Counted from the first letter of the stretch, positions 7,861 to 14,133 are shown. The stretch: DNA of 14,133 nucleotides from Spirochaetales bacterium (GCA_007130265.1 SLST01000204.1:1-14133), one strand, 5' to 3'. Made by a program: numbers and translations. Notes: generated from the letters alone by a model not told the origin.

Positions 7861-9161
7861 CAATCCCGGCGGAATCATGCACAGTGCCCCCTATGACCAC
7901 AGACGCCAACCCGGCTGATTCCAGGACGACATCCCGCGCCGGGTCAGTCATAGGGCTGCTCGCCGGAGCGCACTTCAGCCATCATGTCCTGACTGCGCTT
8001 ATCGTTCCGCTCCTGCCGTTCATCCGCAACGAGTTCGGTCTCTCGTACGCGCAGGCGGGCCTCGTTACGTCGGCGTTCACGATCACCTACGGCGTCGGCC
8101 AGTTGCCGGCCGGATGGCTGGCAGACCGTGTGGGACCGCGCTACCTGCTGCTGCTCGGGATCTCAGGCGTGGCCGTCGCCGGTGTGATTATCGGAATCTC
8201 GCCGCTCTTCGCCGTCCTGATCATCGGGCTCCTGATCATGGGCATCGCCGGAGGCGGGTATCACCCCGCCTCGTCGGCGGTGATCGCGAGTCTCGTGCAC
8301 CCGAGCCGCACCGGTCGGGCGATGGGGGTGCACATCATCGGCGGGAGTACGAGCTTCTTCCTCGCGCCTCTCATGGCCGCGGGGCTCGTAACCGCTCTCG
8401 GCTGGCGGGGCACCTTCCTGGCGCTTTCGGTGCCTGTGGCGCTTCTCGGGCTGACGCTCTTCGTGTTGATCTCGCGCCGGATGGGCGAGAAGGGCCTCGA
8501 ACGGATCCCTGCCGCGACTCCGGCGGGTTCGGGTGCGCCCGAGGCGACGGCCGCCTCGGGCGCGAGGGCGGACGCCGAGAGGCCGCCGCGCCGCCGCGCC
8601 GCCGTAGCACACCTGACCTTCTTCCTCATCCTGACCGGGATCATGGGAGCAGGCGTCGGTTCGCTCATCCCGTACCTCCCGCTCTACCTCGCCGACGTTC
8701 GCGGCGTCGACGAAGCGGTCGCCGCCGGGTTTCTTTCGGTGATCTTCGCGGCCGGTTTCTTTGCCGCACCGCTCGGCGGGTTGCTCTCCGACCGGCTTGG
8801 ACGGGTGCGGGTGCTCGTGGCCGCCGGATTACTGACCGGACCGGCGATCGTGGCGCTCACCGTCGCGCCGTTCGCCGTCCCTTTCGCGGCGGGACTGCTG
8901 GTCCTTGGGGTGCTCATGTTCGTCCGTATGCCGACGTCCGAGGCACACATCACCGCGACCGTCGAGAAGCGCAGACGCGGGACGGTGCTCGGCGTCTACT
9001 TCTTCTCGGGCGCTGAAGGCAGCGCGGTGCTCACGCCCCTGCTCGGGGCGACCATCGACCGCTGGGGATTCCCCACCGGGATCGTCGGGATGGGCGCGCT
9101 GGTACTCCTGGCGGCGCTTCTGTGCGGCGGCGCGATGTTCGCGATTCGGCGGCGGGTGTGA
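7857..9161 (+). CDS. Major facilitator superfamily transporter
   Basis: 434 residues in the 12-helix MFS layout: two blocks of six hydrophobic helices joined by a charged, low-complexity loop (about residues 215-255, rich in Ala, Gly and Arg). The loop-2/3 motif GWLADRVGPR appears in the first half and is echoed by GGLLSDRLGR in the second half. GGGYHPASSAVIASLVHP and MGVHIIGGSTSFFLAP resemble the fosmidomycin-resistance (Fsr) type exporter branch, but substrate cannot be inferred. It is an inner-membrane protein. The GTG at 7857 overlaps the preceding stop (GTGA) and suggests coupling. An in-frame ATG at 7893, 12 codons later, would still leave the first helix intact, and neither start has a strong ribosome-binding site. 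As the last gene of the thioesterase unit, it could export the product or a toxic analogue handled by the two enzymes (inference). Confidence 0.88.
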   Translation: MTIPAESCTVPPMTTDANPADSRTTSRAGSVIGLLAGAHFSHHVLTALIVPLLPFIRNEFGLSYAQAGLVTSAFTITYGVGQLPAGWLADRVGPRYLLLLGISGVAVAGVIIGISPLFAVLIIGLLIMGIAGGGYHPASSAVIASLVHPSRTGRAMGVHIIGGSTSFFLAPLMAAGLVTALGWRGTFLALSVPVALLGLTLFVLISRRMGEKGLERIPAATPAGSGAPEATAASGARADAERPPRRRAAVAHLTFFLILTGIMGAGVGSLIPYLPLYLADVRGVDEAVAAGFLSVIFAAGFFAAPLGGLLSDRLGRVRVLVAAGLLTGPAIVALTVAPFAVPFAAGLLVLGVLMFVRMPTSEAHITATVEKRRRGTVLGVYFFSGAEGSAVLTPLLGATIDRWGFPTGIVGMGALVLLAALLCGGAMFAIRRRV

Positions 9162-9228
9162 GCGCATGGGACCGAGGGCGGCAGAAAGGCCCCTTTGCGG
9201 ATCCTTCGTTTTTCGCTAAGGTTACCGG

Positions 9229-9948
9229 GTGCCCACCAGTAGACCCGAACACAAAGTAGAAACCCACGCCCATACGGCTGTTGTCAGTCCGTGCGGCAAG
9301 CTCCAGCCTCACGAGCTCGTGGACATGTACGTGCACTCAGGCTATTCGGCGGTTATCACGACGGACCACCTGGTCGCCACGCTCCCGCTCTTTCGTGGGA
9401 TATCCTCGTGGCGTGAGCGCGTCCACCGTTTCTTCTCCGGGTACCGCGCGCTTCGCCGCGAGGCGTCGGGGACGCGACTCACCGTGCTTCCGGGGTTCGA
9501 GCTCACCTTCGCGAGCTACCCCGGACGCGACTTCCTCGTCTACGGTATCGACGAAGACACCTTGGCCGACATGCCGGATCTTTGTGTCCTCGATCCCTGG
9601 ACGTTCCGGGAGCTCTCTTCGAATGCAGGAGCGCTTGTCTTCCAGGCGCATCCCTTCCGGAACGACCGGCCGGCCGACCCCGCCGTGCTCGACGGGGTTG
9701 AGGTCTTCAACGGGAATCCGCGCCATGACTCCGGCAACGAGCGGGCCGAGGATTTCGCAGTCGAGAACGGCCTGCTTGCGATCAGCGGGTCGGATACCCA
9801 CCAGGCGGAGGACGTCGGGCGCGGCGGCGTCACGCTGCCCGAAACGCCAACTTCCATCGCGGAGTTTGTCGATTGGTACCGGCAGGCACCGGCTGAGATC
9901 GGCCTTCTCGCTCCAGCCTCTCACCGTATGCCGATGATCTCCATGTAG
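9229..9948 (+). CDS. PHP-domain metal-dependent phosphoesterase
   Basis: 239 residues with the PHP metal-site motifs in order: HAHT (His13, His15), TTDH (Asp46, His47), PGFELTF (Glu91), QAHPF (His141) and SGSDTH (Asp189, His191). PHP proteins bind two or three metals and hydrolyse phosphoesters; stand-alone members of this size include nucleotide or sugar phosphatases, but this one's substrate is not evident. There is no signal peptide, so it is cytoplasmic. The start is GTG 9229. TAAGG (9217-9221), 7 bases upstream, can act as a ribosome-binding site. The same bases also form TAAGGT followed by 6 bases and GTG, the spacing of a leaderless -10 box, so a separate promoter is possible. It follows the MFS gene by 67 bases on the same strand and runs convergently into the FKBP gene, the two coding ends overlapping by 28 bases. 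Confidence 0.85.
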   Translation: MPTSRPEHKVETHAHTAVVSPCGKLQPHELVDMYVHSGYSAVITTDHLVATLPLFRGISSWRERVHRFFSGYRALRREASGTRLTVLPGFELTFASYPGRDFLVYGIDEDTLADMPDLCVLDPWTFRELSSNAGALVFQAHPFRNDRPADPAVLDGVEVFNGNPRHDSGNERAEDFAVENGLLAISGSDTHQAEDVGRGGVTLPETPTSIAEFVDWYRQAPAEIGLLAPASHRMPMISM

Positions 9949-10430
9949 AATACCAGCGTCGCGTTCCCCGGTACGGTGCGGCTGCCCCGGCGCCCGTACC
10001 CGAGCTCCGGGGGCACCACGATCAGGTACGTGCCGCCCACTCGGAGGTGCCGCACGACGTTCTCCCAACCCGCCACAACGCGCCCCTCGCCGACTTCGAA
10101 CTCAAACGGCGCCCCGCCGTTCCCGAGCGACGAATCGACGAGCTCGCCGGTCGTGAGCCAGAGGCGATAGTGCACCCGCACGGTATCTCCCCAGTCGGGC
10201 CTGCGCCCGGTGCCGGGCTCGAGATCGAGGTACCGCACACCACGCTCGGTCGATTCGAGCTCCCACTCGCGCCATTCCGGCATCTCACCCGAGTCGATTG
10301 CGGCGAGCGCTTCCGCTCTCGTCTCGTCGGTTACCGGCGTGGAGCCGTGACGCGGGGAGCAGGAAAGCACGATCGCCGCGATGACGAGTGCGATCGCCGC
10401 GAAGATTCGTCGATCTCTCCGTAGTCTCAC
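9921..10430 (-). CDS. FKBP-type peptidyl-prolyl isomerase, lipoprotein
   Basis: 169 residues. The N-terminus has Arg-rich MRLRRDRR, a hydrophobic helix and the lipobox VLSC with the lipidation Cys24, so it is predicted to be exported and membrane-anchored outside the cytoplasm. A linker of about 35 residues precedes one FKBP domain (about 63-169). Compared with FKBP12, the domain keeps the binding-pocket aromatic residues: VHY, then DSS, PFEFEVG, VVAGWE (Trp), ELGYG (Tyr) and ATLVFYMEI (Phe). The FKBP12 phenylalanine in FDSS is a Val here. It accelerates cis-trans isomerisation of X-Pro bonds and probably helps fold exported proteins. The start is GTG 10430, with GGAGG (10435-10439) 4 bases upstream. 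That site lies across the stop of the esterase gene, which ends 1 base before the GTG, so the two are almost certainly translated from the same mRNA. Its 3' end overlaps the convergent PHP gene. Confidence 0.9.
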   Translation of the reverse strand: MRLRRDRRIFAAIALVIAAIVLSCSPRHGSTPVTDETRAEALAAIDSGEMPEWREWELESTERGVRYLDLEPGTGRRPDWGDTVRVHYRLWLTTGELVDSSLGNGGAPFEFEVGEGRVVAGWENVVRHLRVGGTYLIVVPPELGYGRRGSRTVPGNATLVFYMEIIGIR

Positions 10431-10431
10431 C

Positions 10432-11658
10432 TTACCTCCATAGGGACGTCAGAGCATCAAGGTAGACCTGCCAGTCCTCGCGGGCAAGGTCATGGCCCCC
10501 GGCCCGGCAGTGGTAGCCCACGCGCGCTCCGGCGACCGCTCCGGTACCCGGCATCGACTCACTCTCTACCGTCTCGTAGCCGTACAGCCGGTAGACCGGG
10601 GCGGCGTGCCGCACCGCGAGGTACTCCCCGTAGGGGTCGGACCAGCGATCATCCTCCGCGCTCCCCACCTGCGCGGGCCGGGGAGCGAGGAGGGCGATCA
10701 GCTCGTGTTGATCCACCGGAAGCTCATGGGCGCGCCCGGCGTAGTCCGCGAAGGTCGAGCAGAACCAGTGCGGGAAACGGCTCGTGATCGCGCGCACCGT
10801 CTCCCCGTACTCACGTCGCGAGATGGCCGCGCCGCCGCACCCGGACTCGTTCGAGATCGCGGCGGCGAATCGCTCGTCCTGCGCCGCGGCCCAGAGCGCG
10901 GTCTTCCCGAGCCGTGAGTGGCCGAGCACCGCGATTCTCGACGAATCCACCCGAGGATCGTCCTGCAGCAGGTCCGCGAGGCGTGAGAGCCCCCACGCCC
11001 AGCCGCCGATCGTGCCCCACGACTCTTCGTCTCGATCCCGGGGAGACTCGACCAGTCCGTGCACGCCGTTCGCGAACCCGTCGTCATAGTCGGGATCGAG
11101 GTCGCCGCAGTATACGGTCACCAGCCCCATTCCCGCACCGACGATGAGGTCGAGCGGCCAGCGGCTCGCACGGGTACCGCGGCCGGCTTCGGTTCCGTGG
11201 TTCATCTCAACCCCCGTGTCCGGCGGAATCCACGATCCCGTAATCCGGACCCGGGGATCGTCGCACACGGTGTGGTTGCCGCGGAAGTTGAGTGCGGTCA
11301 CCACCGGCGCCGGGCGCTCCTCGGACTCGCGCGGCAGCACAGCGAGCACGTCGATCGGCAGCGTCCCGCGTCCGGAGGTGAGCAGCATCCGGTACTGCGT
11401 CGTCCGGGCCGCGCCGTCGCTCATGTCGAAGGTCTCCTGATGCTCGACCTCGATCCGGACCGCCTTCGTGGCCTCGGGTACACGGCCGTAGACGTGGCGA
11501 CGGAAAAGATCGAGCAGCTCGGGACGCCGGCGTGCCTCCCATTCGGAGGAAGAGGTGATGGCGCCACCGCCGGCGGTCCGTAGCGGGTCGGGAAGCGCAT
11601 AGGCCGGTACGCGATCCTCGTCGAAGTTGCCGTCCGGCTGCTGTGGTGAATCGGTCAT
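10432..11658 (-). CDS. CE15-like alpha/beta-hydrolase (glucuronoyl esterase family)
   Basis: 408 residues. The nucleophile elbow VLGHSRLGKTALWAAAQD contains Ser248 in G-H-S-R-x-G-K, the form seen in glucuronoyl esterases. ISNESGCGGAAISRREYGET carries Glu271, the acid position in bacterial CE15 enzymes, and GGHDLAREDW supplies His389 as the base. LNFRGNHTV (likely oxyanion-side strand) and TIGGWAWGLSRLAD also fit the family. CE15 enzymes cleave esters between lignin alcohols and glucuronic acid on xylan. Members are normally secreted, but this chain begins MTDSPQQPDGNFDEDRVPAY with no signal peptide, so it may act in the cytoplasm or on another ester. The start is ATG 11658: a much longer open frame continues upstream through the permease gene, but homology begins just after this ATG, and a perfect extended -10 lies 6 bases before it. 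There is no ribosome-binding site. It is followed by the FKBP gene with a 1-base gap. Confidence 0.8.
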   Translation of the reverse strand: MTDSPQQPDGNFDEDRVPAYALPDPLRTAGGGAITSSSEWEARRRPELLDLFRRHVYGRVPEATKAVRIEVEHQETFDMSDGAARTTQYRMLLTSGRGTLPIDVLAVLPRESEERPAPVVTALNFRGNHTVCDDPRVRITGSWIPPDTGVEMNHGTEAGRGTRASRWPLDLIVGAGMGLVTVYCGDLDPDYDDGFANGVHGLVESPRDRDEESWGTIGGWAWGLSRLADLLQDDPRVDSSRIAVLGHSRLGKTALWAAAQDERFAAAISNESGCGGAAISRREYGETVRAITSRFPHWFCSTFADYAGRAHELPVDQHELIALLAPRPAQVGSAEDDRWSDPYGEYLAVRHAAPVYRLYGYETVESESMPGTGAVAGARVGYHCRAGGHDLAREDWQVYLDALTSLWR

Positions 11659-11664
11659 GCCCGG

Positions 11665-11673
11665 ATTATACCA
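11665..11673 (-). promoter_or_regulatory. Extended -10 promoter for a leaderless mRNA of the CE15-like gene
   Basis: On the minus strand TGGTATAAT is a perfect extended -10 (TGn plus TATAAT). It is followed by exactly 6 bases (CCGGGC) and then the ATG at 11658. Transcription normally starts about 7 bases after the -10, so the mRNA would begin at or next to the A of the ATG and have no leader. No Shine-Dalgarno sequence is present and no good -35 was found at 16-18 bases, which fits an extended -10 promoter. It sits in the 56-base gap after the permease gene, so the esterase and FKBP genes could be transcribed separately from the transporter. Confidence 0.6.
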
Positions 11674-11714
11674 GTCGCGTCGAAGCTCGGCGACATCGGC
11701 GTCGGCTTTCCGGG

Positions 11715-12455
11715 TTAACTCTGCCACCGGCCGACGCGCCGCTCCACCCGATCGATCGCGGCGAACATCGCGAAGCCGAGCAGGCTCATCGCGACGATAC
11801 CTGCGTACATGTCGAGGTAGGAGAGCTTCATCCAGCTGTCCATGATGAAGTAACCGAGGCCGTAGCGGGTGAAGAAGGTCTCGGCGAAGAAGAGGACGGC
11901 GAGCGCCGTCGCGCTGCCTATCCGCATCGCGGTCAGAAGGCGCGGCAGCACGAGCGGCCAGACGCAGTAGCGCAGATGGTCCACCTTCGTCGCTCCGAGC
12001 GAGTCCAGGGAGATGAGGTAGTGCGCGTCGACATCGCGGGCGCCGTCGCGCACCGCGAGCAGCAGCTGGAAGACCAGCACGAGAGCGAGCAGACCGACGC
12101 GGGAGACGTCGCCGGTGCCGAGGAGCAGCAGAAGGATCGGCAGAAGGGCGATCTTGGGGACCGGGTAGAGCAGGTACGCCGCCGGCGCAAGAACCCGGTC
12201 GAACGCCCGGATCCGTCCCATCGCGAGGCCGAGCGGTATCGCTACGGCCGAGGCAACGAGAAGCGAAGCGAGCACGCGCAGCAGACTCGCCGCGGCGTGA
12301 GGCAGGAGCACTTCCGGCACGAGTGTGGCGAACCGGATCGCCACCGCGTGCGGGAACGGCAGCACGCGGCTTCCAACGAAGAGTGACAGCAGATACCACG
12401 GAACGACGATCCAGCACAGCCCGACGAGCAACCTACGCACGGGCTGCCTCCGCAC
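11715..12455 (-). CDS. ABC transporter permease, SsuC/TauC/ThiX type
   Basis: 246 residues from the first GTG (12455), or 241 from the second (12440). There are about six hydrophobic helices: residues 8-27, 54-80, 87-112, 119-134, 178-196 and 213-235. The cytoplasmic EAA-type loop that docks the ATPase is DSLGATKVDHLRYCVWPLVL, with its invariant Gly at about 154. YPVPKIALLPILLLLLG is the typical segment of the sulfonate/taurine/nitrate/thiamine-precursor permease family. It forms the membrane channel for the importer encoded with the ATPase and binding protein; the substrate is not determinable here. Both GTG starts are preceded by GGAGG with a 6-base spacer, because a 15-bp unit is duplicated there. 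The gene overlaps the end of the ATPase gene by 23 bases (or 8 with the second start), implying translational coupling. Confidence 0.88.
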   Translation of the reverse strand: MRRQPVRRLLVGLCWIVVPWYLLSLFVGSRVLPFPHAVAIRFATLVPEVLLPHAAASLLRVLASLLVASAVAIPLGLAMGRIRAFDRVLAPAAYLLYPVPKIALLPILLLLLGTGDVSRVGLLALVLVFQLLLAVRDGARDVDAHYLISLDSLGATKVDHLRYCVWPLVLPRLLTAMRIGSATALAVLFFAETFFTRYGLGYFIMDSWMKLSYLDMYAGIVAMSLLGFAMFAAIDRVERRVGRWQS

Positions 12456-13245
12456 GGGCTGCCTCCGCGAACCGACGTCTCATCCGCACGCACGCCGCAT
12501 GGTGGAGCGGATCCGTCCTGCCGACGCCGCGTCGGCCTGCGGGGTTCGCCTCGAGCAGCAGGCGTGCCGGTTCGTCTGCGCCCGTGTCCGGATCCTGCGC
12601 GAGAATGCCGACGCGATCTCCCAGGTAGACCGCCTCGTCGATACTGTGCGTCACGAGCACCGCGGCGACGCGGCGCTCGGCCAGGATGCCGAGCAGGAGG
12701 TCCTGCAGCTCCTCTCTCGTCAATGCGTCGAGTGCGGAGAACGGCTCGTCGAGCAGGAGCACCTCGGGCTCGAGCAGGAGCGTGCGGCAGAGCGCGAGCC
12801 GCTGCTGCTCGCCGCCGGAGAGCCGGCGCGGGTAGTCCGACTCCCTGCCTCCCAGTCCCAGGCGGTCGAGAAGCGCGCGCGCGGCCTCTGCCGCGCCGGC
12901 CGAACCAGCGCTTTGGCCCGATCGTTTCGCCCGGATCGCGAGCCCGAGCATGGCGTTCCTGAGCACCGTGAACCAGGGAAAGAGTCCGTACTGCTGCAGA
13001 ACAAGCCCAATGCGCGCGTCAGGGCCGTCGAGCGGTGCCCCGTCAACGAGGACCGTGCCCTGTGAAGGTCTGTGGAGCCCCGCGAGCGTCAGGAGGAGCG
13101 TCGACTTGCCGCAGCCCGACGGTCCGACGATCGTGACCGTCTCGCCGGCTGCGACTTCGAGCGTGACGCGAGAGAACACGCTGCGCCCGGCGTAGCCGGC
13201 GGAGCAGTCACGGCAGGCAATCGTCGGGTCAGTTACACCCGGCAC
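12433..13245 (-). CDS. ABC transporter ATPase, SsuB/TauB type
   Basis: 270 residues from GTG 13245. All ATPase motifs are present: Walker A GPSGCGKST (Lys47), Q-loop LQQYGLFPW (Gln84 or Gln85), signature LSGGEQQR (142-149), Walker B LLLDEPFSALD (Asp166, Glu167) and the switch histidine in VTHS (His200). This pattern is the importer type that powers uptake of sulfonates, taurine, nitrate or thiamine precursors. It acts on the cytoplasmic face with the downstream permease. The start is uncertain. GTG 13245 lies just before the domain and gives a 17-base overlap with the binding-protein gene. GTG 13281 and TTG 13296 are also in frame but overlap more, and none has a clear ribosome-binding site, so coupling to the upstream gene is likely. 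The C-terminal about 50 residues are longer than the core fold and end in the duplicated EAARA motif. Confidence 0.9.
   Translation of the reverse strand: MPGVTDPTIACRDCSAGYAGRSVFSRVTLEVAAGETVTIVGPSGCGKSTLLLTLAGLHRPSQGTVLVDGAPLDGPDARIGLVLQQYGLFPWFTVLRNAMLGLAIRAKRSGQSAGSAGAAEAARALLDRLGLGGRESDYPRRLSGGEQQRLALCRTLLLEPEVLLLDEPFSALDALTREELQDLLLGILAERRVAAVLVTHSIDEAVYLGDRVGILAQDPDTGADEPARLLLEANPAGRRGVGRTDPLHHAACVRMRRRFAEAARAEAARA
12437..12466. repeat. 15-bp perfect tandem duplication at the ATPase/permease junction
   Basis: GCACGGGCTGCCTCC occurs twice head to tail (12437-12451 and 12452-12466). Read on the minus strand each unit is GGAGGCAGCCCGTGC: a Shine-Dalgarno, a 6-base spacer and a GTG. In the ATPase frame the same bases encode the repeated C-terminal motif (E-A-A-R-A twice). 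The duplication is in frame for both genes, so it gives the permease two equivalent start sites 5 codons apart and lengthens the ATPase tail by 5 residues. Confidence 0.9.
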
Positions 13246-14133
13246 ACGGAATCGCCAGAGAGGAATGGTCGGCTCGCTCACGGAGCGACGATGCAATCTC
13301 GTCGTAGGGCGGGGCCTCGCGCAACAGTCCCCGTTCGATCATCCACGAGGCGACGTCGGCAATGTGCCGCGGGTCCGGCGGTTCGGCGTGAGCGTAGCGG
13401 GGAAGCCGCATCGTCTCGGTCGTCGGAGGCGGAAAGCCCGCGGCGCCGACGATCACCGCGCGATAGCGGTCCGGATCTGTGTTGACCGCGTCCACGCCAC
13501 GATCGTAGGCGCGAAGGAGCGCCTCAAGCTCTTCATGCTTCTCCCTGAGAGCGGTGCCGGTCGCGAGCAGTACCCCGGGGGTCCAATCGAACACCTCGTC
13601 GGTCCGCACAATCTCGTGCGCTCCTCCGGCGACCGCCATTCTCGTCACCGGTTCCGGGAGCACCGCCGCGTCAAGCCGGTTCGCGACGAGCATCTCGAGG
13701 CGGACCGGAATCTGCGTCGTAGGGATGATCTCCAGACGCTGCGGGTCGAGTCCGGTCTGCTCGAGCATTCGCTGCGCGACGTAGAAGATGATGCTGTTCT
13801 CGAGGAGCCCGGTACGCAGCCGGGTCGGAGCGGCCGGCCAGTCGGCCCTGGTCCTGACCGGCGACCCCGGTGCGGTTACCACCGAGAAGATCCCCTGGGT
13901 CGACGTCAGAACGCGGTAGTCGGCGCCGTTTTCCCAGGAGCGGATCGCGTTCACCAGGTCGGTCACCGTCGCGTCGATCGCGTCCGCCTGGAGTGCCGCC
14001 TCGCGGTACGACTGATCGCGGAAGAGCTCGAGACGAACCTCGAGCCCCTCGTCGGCATAGTACCCCTCCGCCTCGGCGACGATGAGCGGCACCGAGTCGA
14101 CCGCCGGCATCATCCCGATCACGAGCGGCCGCA
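13229..14133 (-). CDS. ABC transporter substrate-binding protein (NMT1/THI5-like), 5' end cut off
   Basis: About 300 residues are visible and the gene runs off the right edge. The first visible codons read RPLVIGMMPAVDSVPLIVAE, the first beta strand of the mature protein, so the missing part should be mainly the export signal. Apparent internal starts (the GTG at 14122 or the ATGs after it) should not be taken as the gene start. AEAEGYYADEGLEVRLELF, DAIDATVTDLVNAI, VVTAPGSPVRT and AAVLPEPVTRMA fit the two-lobed NMT1/THI5/SsuA-like periplasmic binding proteins that feed SsuBC-type transporters. It captures the ligand outside the cytoplasm. The ligand could be a sulfonate, pyrimidine precursor, nitrate or other small molecule and is not shown by the sequence. 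The stop (13229-13231) overlaps the ATPase gene start by 17 bases. The C-terminus (PCAGCN) carries two Cys close together, possibly incidental. Confidence 0.85.
   Translation of the reverse strand, partial: RPLVIGMMPAVDSVPLIVAEAEGYYADEGLEVRLELFRDQSYREAALQADAIDATVTDLVNAIRSWENGADYRVLTSTQGIFSVVTAPGSPVRTRADWPAAPTRLRTGLLENSIIFYVAQRMLEQTGLDPQRLEIIPTTQIPVRLEMLVANRLDAAVLPEPVTRMAVAGGAHEIVRTDEVFDWTPGVLLATGTALREKHEELEALLRAYDRGVDAVNTDPDRYRAVIVGAAGFPPPTTETMRLPRYAHAEPPDPRHIADVASWMIERGLLREAPPYDEIASSLRERADHSSLAIPCAGCN

Noticed and set aside
7191..9016. Alternative-frame ORFs inside the nucleotidyltransferase and MFS genes
   Set aside because: Arg-rich shadow frames of G+C-rich genes, without motifs or ribosome-binding sites.
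9181..9213. Intrinsic terminator after the MFS gene (AAAG...CTTT followed later by a T-run)
   Set aside because: The stem is only about 4 bp, and the T-run starts many bases after it, so it does not make a convincing terminator.
11659..12417. N-terminal extension of the esterase frame through the permease region (661 codons in total)
   Set aside because: The extension is low-complexity Arg/Ala/Pro, overlaps the well-supported permease in another frame, and homology starts at the ATG at 11658.
1..14133. CRISPR array, tRNA, rRNA, toxin-antitoxin or defence system
   Set aside because: No regularly spaced repeats, cloverleaf or rRNA-like stretches, or defence-type domains were found on either strand.

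Overview
This is a G+C-rich bacterial window (about two thirds G+C by eye) with short spacers, frequent GTG starts and tightly overlapping genes. A lipobox on the FKBP-type isomerase and an ABC importer with a separate binding protein point to an ordinary bacterium, probably diderm. A high-GC spirochaete or a similar saprophyte that degrades polysaccharide is my guess, but the sequence does not settle the phylum. No rRNA, tRNA or CRISPR array was seen.

Layout. (a) 1-702 has no intact gene. It holds protein-like stretches in shifting frames that look like a decayed gene running into the next one. (b) 703-4709, plus strand: a formylglycine-type sulfatase followed by a GH2 beta-mannosidase. Neither has a signal peptide, so together they look like a cytoplasmic route for breaking down imported, possibly sulfated, mannosides. 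(c) 4710-6729 is a gene graveyard of about 2 kb. It contains a helix-turn-helix remnant, an IS1380-type transposase fragment with an internal deletion and an in-frame stop, and a broken beta-rich surface-type protein resembling ASH/choice-of-anchor domains. (d) 6730-9161, plus strand: a three-gene unit with almost no spacing, encoding a FlK-like hotdog thioesterase, a MobA-like nucleotidyltransferase and a major facilitator transporter. A PHP-domain hydrolase follows at 9229-9948. (e) 9921-14133, minus strand: an ABC importer of the SsuABC/TauABC/ThiXYZ type, running from substrate-binding protein (cut by the window edge) to ATPase to permease. After it come a CE15-like esterase and an FKBP lipoprotein.

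How the genes fit together. The carbohydrate theme recurs: sulfatase plus beta-mannosidase on one side, and a CE15-type glucuronoyl esterase without a signal peptide on the other. The minus-strand unit appears to have an internal promoter, a perfect extended -10 (TGGTATAAT) placed 6 nt before the esterase ATG, which predicts a leaderless mRNA. At the ATPase/permease junction a 15-bp tandem duplication has copied a Shine-Dalgarno plus GTG start while adding five residues to the ATPase tail. No clearly new multi-gene system is evident. The best leads are the leaderless promoter, the duplicated start region, the cytoplasmic sulfatase/mannosidase pair and the thioesterase-nucleotidyltransferase-transporter unit.
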